Shown here piece after piece: positions 41,336 to 49,274 of a DNA stretch of 64,000 bases. A program made the position numbers and the translations under genes. The DNA is taken from positions 1 to 64,000 of the forward strand of contig NZ_VWRN01000073.1 of the NCBI RefSeq assembly GCF_008632125.1, in the 5' to 3' direction. Every line of letters starts with the position of its first letter. The stretch's first letter is position 1. Below the pieces are notes generated by a model. That model did no database searches, was not told the origin of the DNA, and was given only the letters and a program-made list of their open reading frames with translations. The stretch is from Cupriavidus cauae (lineage in GTDB: Bacteria > Pseudomonadota > Gammaproteobacteria > Burkholderiales > Burkholderiaceae).

Positions 41336-41413
41336 ATTTGTGCGGCGGTCGATGTCGATATCGCCGCCTGGGAGGAGGCGCTGCGCATCAATGTCACATC
41401 GATGGTGCTGATG
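41336..41413 (+). pseudogene. Fragment of a short-chain dehydrogenase
   Basis: One frame reads CAAVDVDIAAWEEALRINVT then SMVLM, which matches the helix before and the strand after the conserved Asn in SDR enzymes (pattern D-W-xx-xx-xN-xxS/G). It has neither the N-terminal TGxxxGxG nor the YxxxK, and the frame ends without them. It lies in the 269-base gap between the DUF1330 gene and the quinone oxidoreductase, so it is most likely a relic of a deleted SDR gene. Confidence 0.55.
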
Positions 41414-41469
41414 CGGGGGCGACGGCCGGCCGCCACGCATATTGACGACGAACCAGACTGGAGCCGCCC

Positions 41470-42471
41470 ATGAGCACGGCCACCACCATGCAAGCAGTGA
41501 TTTGCCGGAACGGCGCGCCCGTATGCGCGCGGGTGCCGGTACCCGAGCCCGGCCCGGACGAGGTGCTGGTCAAGGTGCAGGCGTGCGCGCTCAACCGCGC
41601 GGACCTGGCCATGGCCGCTGGCGCGAAGCATGGCGCCCTCGGCGGCGAGGGCGCCGTACTTGGCATGGAGTGGTCCGGCGTCGTGGTTCGTACCGGCGCC
41701 AGGGTGCCGTCGCTGCGCCCCGGACAACGTGTGATGGGCTCCGGCCGCGGCGCCTTCGCCGAATACACCGTTGCCGACCGCGGTCGCGTACTGCCCCTGC
41801 CAGAGGGCAGCGATGATCCGCGACAGGCCGCCTGCCTGCCGGTCGCGCTGCAAACCATGCACGATGCGCTGGTGACCCACGGCGGCCTGGGCGCGGGCAA
41901 TGCCGGGCAGTCGGTGTTGATCCTGGGCGCATCGAGCGGCGTGGGGCTGATGGGGCTGCAGATCGCGCGGGAAATGGGAGCGGCGCTGGTCATCGGCAGC
42001 TCCACCCAACCGGAGCGGCGTGCCAGGCTGGCGGAGTTCGGCGCCGATCTGGCGGTGGACACACGGGACCCGACCTGGCCGGACCAGGTTCTGCAGCATA
42101 CCGGGGGCAACGGTGTGGACATCGTCGTCGACATGCTGGCGGGGCCGACGCTCAATGCCTCGATGCGGGCCACTACGCTGGGCGGCACCATCGTCAATGT
42201 CGGCCGGCTGGCCGGTAAGCAGGCGGAATTCGACTTCGACCTGCACGCGCTGCGCCGTATCCGCTTTGTCGGCGTTACCTTCCGCACGCGCACCGCGCAG
42301 CAGGTGCGCGAGATCACCGGGCGCATGCTGCGCGACCTGTCCGGCGCGCTCGAGCGGGGCTCACTGCGGCTGCCCATCGACTGCGAATTCCCGCTCGAAC
42401 AGGCCCCGCAGGCGCTGCGGCACATGCGCGCCAACGGGCATTTCGGCAAGATCGTGCTGACTGTGCGTTGA
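41470..42471 (+). CDS. Zinc-type alcohol dehydrogenase-fold quinone oxidoreductase (MDR family)
   Basis: The 333-residue medium-chain reductase has an N-terminal GroES-like domain (CALNRADLAMAAGAKHG, VLGMEWSGVVVRTGARVPSLRPGQRVMGSGRGAFAEYTV) and a Rossmann domain with SVLILGASSGVGLMGLQIAREMGAALVIGSS. The AxxGxxG-type loop and lack of the Cys-rich structural zinc loop fit the zinc-free NADPH:quinone reductase/enoyl reductase class. It reduces quinones or activated double bonds. The start is taken at 41470. It converges with the LacI regulator at 42540. The substrate is unknown. Confidence 0.9.
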   Translation: MSTATTMQAVICRNGAPVCARVPVPEPGPDEVLVKVQACALNRADLAMAAGAKHGALGGEGAVLGMEWSGVVVRTGARVPSLRPGQRVMGSGRGAFAEYTVADRGRVLPLPEGSDDPRQAACLPVALQTMHDALVTHGGLGAGNAGQSVLILGASSGVGLMGLQIAREMGAALVIGSSTQPERRARLAEFGADLAVDTRDPTWPDQVLQHTGGNGVDIVVDMLAGPTLNASMRATTLGGTIVNVGRLAGKQAEFDFDLHALRRIRFVGVTFRTRTAQQVREITGRMLRDLSGALERGSLRLPIDCEFPLEQAPQALRHMRANGHFGKIVLTVR

Positions 42472-42539
42472 GGGTGCGTTGACGGCGCGTTGACTGCGCG
42501 CGGACTACCAGGTAACGGTGCGCCGGCGGCAGTGATTCC

Positions 42540-43565
42540 CTAGCGACGCGCCCCGCAGGATTCGCGCAGCACCAGTTCGTAGGCGACCCGCTCATGGCGC
42601 GGCGGCGCTGGCCGGTCCTGGCCGTCGCGCTCGGCGATGCGCTTGAGCAGCAACTCCGCCGCCATGTCGGCCACATCATCGACCGGCGTGCGCAATACCG
42701 TCAGCGGCGGGTCGTAGGTTTGCGCGAATTCGGTGTCGCCGATGCCGATCACCGAGATATCGTCCGGCACCCGCAAGCCCTGCTTGCCGATGGCGCGCAG
42801 CGTGCTGGTCAGCGTCTGCGTGCCCTGCACCAGGAAGGCGGTGGGCGGATCGGCCTCGCGCAGCAGCCTGGACACGTCGTCGAAGGCCGAACTGGTTGGC
42901 GTGGCTTCCTGGATGATCAGGTCGGGCACAGGCAGGCCGGCCTCCTTGAACGCCGCGCGATAACCCTGGATACGGCGGCGCACCGGCCGGCTCTTGACTT
43001 GCCAGAGCGCCAGTGCGATGCGCCGGTGGCCCAGCGACAACAGGTAGGCGATGGCTGCCTTCACTCCGTTGACGTGGTCGAACAGCACGGCATCCGCATC
43101 GACGTCCATGTCGCGGTCGTAGATCACCGCCGGCATGGTCAGGCCGCGCACCGCGTCCAGCACGCCGGCATGCCGCTCGTTGCCGGGGGCGATGATGACA
43201 CCGTCCATGCCGCGCAGCTGGAACGTGCGGAGAATGTCGATTTCCCGCTGGGGGTCGTTCAGGCCATTGGCGAGCAGCAGCATATAGCCATCCCGGCGCA
43301 AGCGCTCTTCCAGCGAGCGGAATGCGCGCGCGTAGAGCGGGTTGGTGACATCGGAGAACATGCACCCGATCGTCTTGCTGGTGCGCGAACGCAACGTCTG
43401 GGCAGCGTGGTTGGGCTGGTAGCGCAACGCGGAGATCGCACGCTCGACCTTTGCCTTGACTTGCGGGGTGACATTGGCCGCGCCGTTGATCACTCGCGAG
43501 GCACTACCAACCGAAACGCCGGCCAGGGCGGCGACGTCCCGGATGCTGATCTGCTTGTTCGCCAT
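42540..43565 (-). CDS. LacI-family transcriptional regulator
   Basis: The 341-residue protein has the LacI helix-turn-helix and hinge (ISIRDVAALAGVSVGSASRVINGAANVTPQVKAKVERAISALRYQPNHAAQTLRSR) and a periplasmic-binding-fold sensor domain with VIAPGNERHAGVL, GHRRIALALWQVKSR and DISVIGIGDTEFAQTYDPPLTVL. LacI members sense small metabolites. ATG 43565 is preceded by GGAGCCTC. The gene follows the SDR gene of the minus-strand CoA operon by 122 bases and could be its last gene. Which promoter it controls is not evident; the divergent upstream IclR regulates the same area. Confidence 0.92.
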   Translation of the reverse strand: MANKQISIRDVAALAGVSVGSASRVINGAANVTPQVKAKVERAISALRYQPNHAAQTLRSRTSKTIGCMFSDVTNPLYARAFRSLEERLRRDGYMLLLANGLNDPQREIDILRTFQLRGMDGVIIAPGNERHAGVLDAVRGLTMPAVIYDRDMDVDADAVLFDHVNGVKAAIAYLLSLGHRRIALALWQVKSRPVRRRIQGYRAAFKEAGLPVPDLIIQEATPTSSAFDDVSRLLREADPPTAFLVQGTQTLTSTLRAIGKQGLRVPDDISVIGIGDTEFAQTYDPPLTVLRTPVDDVADMAAELLLKRIAERDGQDRPAPPRHERVAYELVLRESCGARR

Positions 43566-43687
43566 GAGGCTCCTTCGATTCGGCGAAAGTATAGCGCCAG
43601 ACGATCGATCGAAGGAGTCCGCACGGCGGTGCCAAGGGGCAGGCCAGGCCCCGCGCCGTGCGGCCTTGCGGCATGGCTGTGCGCGGC

Positions 43688-44503
43688 TTACAGCATCACG
43701 AAACCGCCCGAAGCACCCAGGGTCTGCCCGGTAACGAACAGCGCTCGCTCGGATGCGAGGAACGCCACCACGCCGGAGACGTCTTCCGGACGGCAAAGCC
43801 GTCCAAGGCCTTTGGCGATCGGATAGAGATTGAGCATCTTGCCCAGCCGTTCGTCGTTGTCGACGGTCGCCCCGACGCTGAGCGGGCCGTCCTTGATGCC
43901 GGCATGGGAGACCGCCCCTAGCGCGACCGAATTGACGGTGATCCGGTGGCGCCCATGCTCGCGTGCGATGGCCTTGCCGAACGCGGCGATGGCCGCCTTG
44001 GCGCCGGAATAGACGGCCAACTGGGCTTCACCGACTCGACCCGCCTCGGAAATGATATTGACGATGCGTCCTGCGCCATGTTCGATCATGCCGGGCAGCA
44101 CCGCGCGGCAGCAGTGCATGGTGCCGTAGACATTGAGGTCGACCACCTTGGCCCAGTCGGCCACCGGCATGTCCAGGAACAGCGGGGTACGGCCACCTTT
44201 TTCGCGGCGCTCGGGCACGATTCCGGCGTTATTGACCAGCACGGAGATCGGTTTGCCGAAATGTTCGGCGGCAAGCCGCACCATGGCGTCGACCTGCTCC
44301 GGCCTGGTGATATCGGCGGGAGCGGCCAGCGCCCGCCCGCCGGCCGCTTCGATCTCGCCTGCCACTGCCTGCGCGCGCTCCGCGAACAGATCGTTGACTA
44401 CGACCGCGGCGCCTTCGCCGGCCAGTTCGATGCAGATCTGGCGGCCGACGCCCTGGCCACCGCCGGTCACCAGCGCGACCTTTCCTTCCAATCCGAGATT
44501 CAT
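43688..44503 (-). CDS. SDR-family oxidoreductase of the CoA-catabolic operon
   Basis: This 271-residue classical SDR has VTGGGQGVGRQICIELAGEG, an aspartate after beta-2 (VVVNDLF) favouring NAD, LVNNAGIVPERR, NIISEAGRVGEAQLAVYSGAKAAIAAF with the catalytic Tyr and Lys, and a C-terminus ASERALFVTGQTLGASGGFVML. In its operon with an enoyl-CoA hydratase and a thiolase-fold protein it is likely the 3-hydroxyacyl-CoA dehydrogenase-like step; that is inferred from position. ATG 44503 follows GGAAGACAACTG. A 104-base gap separates it from the hydratase. Confidence 0.9.
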   Translation of the reverse strand: MNLGLEGKVALVTGGGQGVGRQICIELAGEGAAVVVNDLFAERAQAVAGEIEAAGGRALAAPADITRPEQVDAMVRLAAEHFGKPISVLVNNAGIVPERREKGGRTPLFLDMPVADWAKVVDLNVYGTMHCCRAVLPGMIEHGAGRIVNIISEAGRVGEAQLAVYSGAKAAIAAFGKAIAREHGRHRITVNSVALGAVSHAGIKDGPLSVGATVDNDERLGKMLNLYPIAKGLGRLCRPEDVSGVVAFLASERALFVTGQTLGASGGFVML

Positions 44504-44607
44504 CAGTTGTCTTCCGTTGTTGTGCCGTGCGCGGCGTGGCGGCGACGTTGCCGCGGAGGCCGCTGCACAGCGTGTCGTGGTAAATCCTGTCCCTCGTCCC
44601 GGCCTGC

Positions 44608-45417
44608 CTAGCGTCCCGTGAACACCGGCTTGCGCTTCTCCACGAACGCCCGCATGCCTTCCTTGCGATCGTCGCTGTCGACGATCATCGCCGCGGCATA
44701 GCGTTCGAACTCCAGTCCGGAGTCCAGGTCGGTCTGCAAGCCCCGGTCGATTGCCTGCTTGGCAAAGCGCACCGCCAGCGGCGGCTGCCCGGCGATGCGC
44801 TGGGCCAGTGCGAGCGCGGCCGGCATCAGCTCCTGCGGTGGCAGTACCTGGGTCACGATGCCGTAGCGCAGCGCCGTTCCCGCATCGATCAGATCGGAGG
44901 TGAACACCAGTTCCTTGGCGCGGGCCGCGCCGATCAGGCGAGGCAGCCGCTGCGTTCCGCCTGCGGCCGGGATCACGCCAAGCTTGACCTCGGGAAGGCC
45001 AAAACGCGCGGCATCGCTGGCGATACGGATATCGCAGCACAGCGCCAGTTCGAGGCCGCCGCCCAGCGCTACGCCATTGATCGCGGCGATCACAGGCTTT
45101 TCGAATGTCTCGATATTGCGGAACAGATCGTGGGTGGCCCGCTGGGCGAAGAAGTATTCGGTGCCGCGCATCTGGTTGCCGGCGCGCTCCTTGATATCCG
45201 CGCCAGCGCAGAAGGCGCGGTCCCCCGCGCCCGTCAGCAGCACGGCGCCTACCCGCGGGTCTTCACGTGCGTATTGCAGGATGGCCCGCGCAAGGTCCGG
45301 TTTCATGGTGCCGCCCAGCGTATTCATCCGCTCCGGACGGTTCAGCGTGACGATGGCGACGTTCTCGCGCACTTCGTAGCGCAAGGTCTCGAGTGGGGGC
45401 AGGGTTGGCTCTGTCAT
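44608..45417 (-). CDS. Enoyl-CoA hydratase/isomerase-family protein
   Basis: The 269-residue crotonase-fold protein contains the CoA-binding oxyanion region GAGDRAFCAGADIKERAG, ALGGGLELALCCDIRIASDAARFGLPEVKLGVIPAAGGTQRLPRLIG and both acidic residues expected for hydratase activity (the Glu in GLELAL and the Glu in LPEVKLG). It hydrates 2-enoyl-CoA to 3-hydroxyacyl-CoA. It is complete, and ends MRAFVEKRKPVFTGR, the usual tail. It starts 48 bases after the thiolase stop. Substrate chain or ring is not readable. Confidence 0.92.
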   Translation of the reverse strand: MTEPTLPPLETLRYEVRENVAIVTLNRPERMNTLGGTMKPDLARAILQYAREDPRVGAVLLTGAGDRAFCAGADIKERAGNQMRGTEYFFAQRATHDLFRNIETFEKPVIAAINGVALGGGLELALCCDIRIASDAARFGLPEVKLGVIPAAGGTQRLPRLIGAARAKELVFTSDLIDAGTALRYGIVTQVLPPQELMPAALALAQRIAGQPPLAVRFAKQAIDRGLQTDLDSGLEFERYAAAMIVDSDDRKEGMRAFVEKRKPVFTGR

Positions 45418-45465
45418 GCGTGTTTCCTCTGGTGATATGGCATCCGGGTCGCCGTGACCGCTGGC

Positions 45466-46620
45466 TCAGCGGGCCGGCGCGGCGAGCACGTGCGCGATGG
45501 CGACCGATCCGAGCCCGATCATGTGGGCCATGCCCAGCCGTGCGCGCTCGTGCTGCCGGCCGCTGGCCTCGCCGCGCAATTGCCGTGTCAGTTCGGCGAT
45601 CTGGCCAATGCCGGTCGGGCCAAGGGGGTGGCCCATGCCGATCAGTCCGCCGGACGCATTGATGGCGCAGCGTCCGTTGATGGCAGAGCTGCCCCGCGCC
45701 AGGTAGGCGGCGCCCTCGCCGGGCTCGCAGACGCCGATGGCCTCGCTGTAGAGCAGTTCCTCCACCGAGAAGGCGTCATGCAGTTCAAGCAGGTCCAGGT
45801 CCGTCGGCGACACCGCGGCCTGCTCGCAGGCCGACCTGGCGCTCGCCTTCACCAGCTCGAGCGCACCGTCGCCGTACTTGCTCTCGTCGCGCTCGCTGTT
45901 GGCGCTCGACGCCAGCACCCGCACGCAGCGCCCGGCATCCAGCCCGAGCCGCCTCAGCGCCTGTCCCGATACCACCAGCACCGCCGCGGCGCCGTCGCCG
46001 CGAGGGCAGCATTGCTGCACGGTCAGGTCGCCAACCACCTTGGGCGAAGCGAGCACCTGCTCGAGCGTGCGCGGCTTGCGGAACTGCGCGAAAGGATTGC
46101 GTGCCGCATTGCCGTGGTTCTTGACGGCCACGGCGGCCAGCGAGTGGATGTCGGCCCCTCGCTCGCGCAGATAGCGGCGCGCCATCATGGCGAACTTCAC
46201 CGCCGGGATGGTCGCGGTATCCGAGAGCCGTTCCAGTCCATCCTTGTTGGCCGCCCGCCGCCCGTCGCCATGCTTGTCCACGCCGATCGCGAGCACCACG
46301 TCGCTGATGCCGCCAGCCACCTCCTGGCAGGCCTGGCGGAAGGCGAAGGAGCCGGACGCGGAGGCGTTCTCCACCTGCGTCACGGCAAGCCCGGTGGAGC
46401 CGAGATGGCGCAGCATCACGCGGCCGGCGGCCATGCCGATCGACGTGGTCCCCACATAGGCACTCTCGACCTGGTCGAAGCGCAAGCCGGCATCGGCCAG
46501 GGCCGCGCGCACGGCGGTCAGGCCCAGATGCGTGTAGGGCGTGTCATTGGGGAATTGATAGGGATGCAGGCCGATGCCGGCCACGTAGACTCCACCATTG
46601 CCGTCGATCCAGCTGCTCAT
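45466..46620 (-). CDS. SCP2-type thiolase-fold protein with Ser in place of the catalytic Cys
   Basis: The 384-residue protein follows the SCP2/lipid-transfer thiolase pattern: YVAGIGLHPYQFP, VESAYVGTTSIG, then VENASASGSFAFRQA, where ordinary enzymes have the ENACASG nucleophilic Cys; here residue 87 is Ser (codon TCC). The other active-site blocks are kept (LLELHDAFSVEELL, NASGGLIGMGHPLGPTGIGQI). Without the Cys, normal thiolysis is unlikely. Thiolase-fold proteins paired with a DUF35 protein include the Ltp2-type retro-aldolases of sterol side-chain degradation, so an aldol cleavage of a hydroxyacyl-CoA is a possible alternative. Its start overlaps the stop of the DUF35 gene (ATGA), which supports a complex. 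Confidence 0.88.
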   Translation of the reverse strand: MSSWIDGNGGVYVAGIGLHPYQFPNDTPYTHLGLTAVRAALADAGLRFDQVESAYVGTTSIGMAAGRVMLRHLGSTGLAVTQVENASASGSFAFRQACQEVAGGISDVVLAIGVDKHGDGRRAANKDGLERLSDTATIPAVKFAMMARRYLRERGADIHSLAAVAVKNHGNAARNPFAQFRKPRTLEQVLASPKVVGDLTVQQCCPRGDGAAAVLVVSGQALRRLGLDAGRCVRVLASSANSERDESKYGDGALELVKASARSACEQAAVSPTDLDLLELHDAFSVEELLYSEAIGVCEPGEGAAYLARGSSAINGRCAINASGGLIGMGHPLGPTGIGQIAELTRQLRGEASGRQHERARLGMAHMIGLGSVAIAHVLAAPAR

Positions 46621-47045
46621 CGGATTGCCTCCTGCGCGGGAACGAAGGCGCAGTGGTACGACTGGCCGTCTTGCTGGAATACCGCCACAGCCTTGACGGC
46701 CATGCCGGGGCGAAGCCCGGCTTCGTCGGACACACCGATCACGCCCTGTTCCACGATGCCGTCGGCAAGGCGGATATCGCCGGCGATGGCCGGCACGGCC
46801 ATGTCGGGTGCCAGCGCGACATGCACCGTGACATATTCGAGCAGCGTGCCGCCGCCTGGCTGCGTCACGCGTTCAGCATCGTCCATGGCCGAGCCGCAAT
46901 GCGGGCAACCGGGCGAGTTCGCCGGAAAGGCGAGCCGCTGGCAGCGATTGCAGCGGGCATAGTGGAAGTCCAGCGAGTGGCCATCGGCGGCCAGCCGGTA
47001 GAGCGATGGGTGCCGCGGGCGCGGCTCGGTCGAGGCTAGGGTCAT
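46617..47045 (-). CDS. Zn-ribbon OB-fold protein (DUF35), partner of the thiolase-fold protein
   Basis: The 142-residue protein has the rubredoxin-like zinc ribbon CNRCQ-x10-CPHC at residues 32-50 followed by an OB-fold (YVTVHVALAPDMAVPAIAGDIRLADG...). DUF35/ChsH2-type proteins bind acyl-CoA and cap a thiolase-fold partner. No Shine-Dalgarno is evident at ATG 47045. Its TGA overlaps the thiolase ATG. It is the second gene of the minus operon after the Bug gene, with an 85-base gap. Confidence 0.9.
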   Translation of the reverse strand: MTLASTEPRPRHPSLYRLAADGHSLDFHYARCNRCQRLAFPANSPGCPHCGSAMDDAERVTQPGGGTLLEYVTVHVALAPDMAVPAIAGDIRLADGIVEQGVIGVSDEAGLRPGMAVKAVAVFQQDGQSYHCAFVPAQEAIR

Positions 47046-47130
47046 GAGATGACGGAGGTGGGCAATCAGCAGGTGGAGCAGAAAAAGGTATGGCGGCGGA
47101 CGGTGCGCACAGCGCAGGGCGTACGGGGCG

Positions 47131-48123
47131 TCATTGGAGCGTGGCGCCGGACTGGCGAACCACCTCGCGCCACCGCACCATTTCGGACTTGACCATCGAC
47201 TGCAGCCGCGTATCGCGAATGTCCGTCAGCGGCGTGCTGCCGAACTTTTCGGTGATGGCCAGCATTTCCGGGGAGGCGATGGCACGGGCGATCTCGTCGC
47301 CCAGCCGCTTGGCGATATCAGGGGGCGTCCTGGCAGGCATGAAGACCGCGCTCCATGCACTGGTCTCCGCGCCCGGATAGCCCGCTTCCGCGATGGTGGG
47401 CACATCGGGCACGACTTTCAGCCGCGATTTGGCCGTCACGACAAGGGGGCGAAGCTTGCCGGCCTGGATCAACGGCATGACGACGACCGGGTAGTCGAAC
47501 ATCAGATTGACGTTGCCGGCCGTCAAGTCGTTCAGCGCCGGATTGCTGCCCTTGTAAGGCACGTGGGTCATCTCGATGCCAGCGGCCTTCTGGAACACCT
47601 CTGCCGTCAGATGGGTACCGGTGCCGGGGCCGGCCGAGGCGAAGTTCAGCTTGCCGGGATGGGCCTTTGCGTAGGCGACGACATCGGCCACGGTCTTGAA
47701 CGGCTGGCTGGCATTGACCACCAGGATCAGCGGCGTGGTAGAGATGCCGTGCACCGGCACGAAATCCGCGATCGGGTCGTAGCGCAGGTTCTTGTAGAGC
47801 GCGAGGTTGGCCGCATGCGTGCCCTGCGTGCCGTAGATCATCGTGTAGCCGTCCGGCGGCTGTCGCGAGGCCGCTTCGACGCCAATGGAGCCCCCTGCGC
47901 CGGGCTTGTTGTCCACCACCACCGGCTGGCCCAGCTGTTCCCCCAGCTTCTTCGCCAGCATGCGTGACACGTTGTCGGTGATGCCACCCGGGGTGAACGG
48001 CACCACGAAGGTGATCGGCTTGCTGGGCCAGTTCGCTGGTGCGCCCTGGGCTGACGTCGCGCCGGGCGAGAGCACTGCAGCCGCGGCGAGCGCTCCGGCC
48101 AATGCATGTCCAAGGGTCTGCAT
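47131..48123 (-). CDS. Bug/TctC-family periplasmic solute-binding protein, first gene of the minus CoA operon
   Basis: This 330-residue intact Bug protein begins with a signal peptide (MQTLGHALAGALAAAAVLSPGATSAQG) and the mature start APANWPSKPITFVVPFTPGGITD. It has VVDNKPGAGGSIGVEAASRQ, VPYKGSNPALNDLTAGNVNLMFDYPV and ends EMVRWREVVRQSGATLQ. It should present the substrate of the adjacent CoA-pathway genes. ATG 48123 has AAGGAGACACCTC before it. The promoter at 48173-48202 lies just upstream, and the IclR regulator is divergent, so IclR control is likely. Confidence 0.92.
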   Translation of the reverse strand: MQTLGHALAGALAAAAVLSPGATSAQGAPANWPSKPITFVVPFTPGGITDNVSRMLAKKLGEQLGQPVVVDNKPGAGGSIGVEAASRQPPDGYTMIYGTQGTHAANLALYKNLRYDPIADFVPVHGISTTPLILVVNASQPFKTVADVVAYAKAHPGKLNFASAGPGTGTHLTAEVFQKAAGIEMTHVPYKGSNPALNDLTAGNVNLMFDYPVVVMPLIQAGKLRPLVVTAKSRLKVVPDVPTIAEAGYPGAETSAWSAVFMPARTPPDIAKRLGDEIARAIASPEMLAITEKFGSTPLTDIRDTRLQSMVKSEMVRWREVVRQSGATLQ

Positions 48124-48172
48124 GAGGTGTCTCCTTGTCGTTTTGCGTTTGTATTTGTCTACGGCGTGTCGT

Positions 48173-48202
48173 ACTATAGGCCAGCATTTCGTAGATATAC
48201 AA
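48173..48202 (-). promoter_or_regulatory. Sigma-70-type promoter for the minus CoA operon, with internal operator motif
   Basis: On the minus strand TTGTAT (48202-48197) and TATAGT (48178-48173) stand 18 bases apart, a good sigma-70 pair, with the start codon about 50 bases downstream. The spacer contains ATTTCGTA (48186-48193, read on the plus strand). The same octamer occurs inverted at 48321-48328 near the IclR start, so a regulator bound there would block the promoter. Confidence 0.55.
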
Positions 48203-48303
48203 GTTGAAAGGTTGAGCACCGAACGCAGGCACGGCGAGGAATCCCGGCGTATCTGTACAGGAGCGCGGCGGGAAGCAGGGCGGATGTAGTCGATCGATGT
48301 GGC

Positions 48304-48328
48304 TATAATTCGTGAGTCATTACGAAAT
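48304..48328 (+). promoter_or_regulatory. TATAAT -10 element and inverted operator-like motif before the iclR-type gene
   Basis: TATAAT at 48304-48309 is a perfect -10 hexamer; no equally good -35 is seen. It overlaps an imperfect dyad: AATTCGT (48307-48313) and ACGAAATT (48322-48329). The TACGAAAT half (48321-48328) is the inverse of the ATTTCGTA in the divergent promoter. IclR autoregulation is the natural inference. Confidence 0.45.
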
Positions 48329-48340
48329 TTCGGAGACTCT

Positions 48341-49153
48341 ATGCCGACCCTTGTACCAGCCGCCGCCCGTACCATGGCCTTGCTCGAAGTCTTTGCGCGC
48401 GAGCGACGCGAACTCTCGAACTCGGACCTGGCGCGCCTGATGGACCTGCCGGAAAGCAGCTGCTCGGACCTGCTTCACACCTTGCATGAGCTGGGCTACC
48501 TGGTACGCACTGCCCGCAGCAGGCGCTTCTATCCCACCGCGCGGCTGCTCAGCATTGCTCAGGAGATATCGTCGAGCGATCCGCTCTATGCGGTAGGCGC
48601 CGAAGCATGCGAACTGCTGCGGGACCGTACCGGTGAAACCGGATTGTTCGGCCGCATCGAGGGCGGCGTCGTGCGGGTGCTGGCATTTACCGAGGGTCGC
48701 CATCCGCTGCGCTATATGCAGAACGTCGGGGACAAGCTGGCCTTGCATGTGTCGGCGCTTGGCAAGGCGATCCTCGCTCTGGGCACGCAGGAGGAAGCGG
48801 CGCGCCAATTGCGGCTCAAGCCCCTGAAGAAGATCGCGCCCGGCACGATCACCGACCTGTCGGTGCTGGAAGCACAGGTAGCGAAGGCGCGCCGGCAGGG
48901 GTGGATCTGGGTGGAAAACGAGGGTGGCGACGGGCTCGGCGCGATGGCCGTGGCCGGCTATGTCGGCGGCGAACCCCTGTCGCTGTCGATCGCCGGACCC
49001 GTCGACCGTCTGCGCGCCAACAAGGACGCCATGCTGCAGGCCCTGCGCGAGGTGCAGGCCCTGGTGTTTCGTCCGGAGCCCGACGAGGGAGTGGCCTCGC
49101 CGCCCGCCACGGCGGCGCGCAGGACAGGCAGGGCGAGGGCACCAGCCGTGTAG
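48341..49153 (+). CDS. IclR-family transcriptional regulator
   Basis: The 270-residue protein has an IclR winged helix (ALLEVFARERRELSNSDLARLMDLPESSCSDLLHTLHELGYLVRTARSRRFYPTARLL) and an effector domain (about 85-250) with TGETGLFGRIEGGVVRVLAFTEG and LHVSALGKAILALG. ATG 48341 follows GGAGACTCT. An ATG at 48299 would add 14 residues, contains the promoter and is rejected. IclR regulators usually sense the pathway acid and control a divergent operon. Here the divergent Bug-DUF35-thiolase-hydratase-SDR genes and the downstream acyl-CoA genes are the expected targets. Confidence 0.92.
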   Translation: MPTLVPAAARTMALLEVFARERRELSNSDLARLMDLPESSCSDLLHTLHELGYLVRTARSRRFYPTARLLSIAQEISSSDPLYAVGAEACELLRDRTGETGLFGRIEGGVVRVLAFTEGRHPLRYMQNVGDKLALHVSALGKAILALGTQEEAARQLRLKPLKKIAPGTITDLSVLEAQVAKARRQGWIWVENEGGDGLGAMAVAGYVGGEPLSLSIAGPVDRLRANKDAMLQALREVQALVFRPEPDEGVASPPATAARRTGRARAPAV

Positions 49154-49274
49154 GGAGCGCCCCGCCGGGAAGGACGCAAAGGGTTAGCGGTACGCCATGG
49201 CGTACCGCCATCATGGAAGCCATCGGGGCGGCCAACGTGGCGGCCAACGGGCAACAAGACAAAGGAGACACCCC

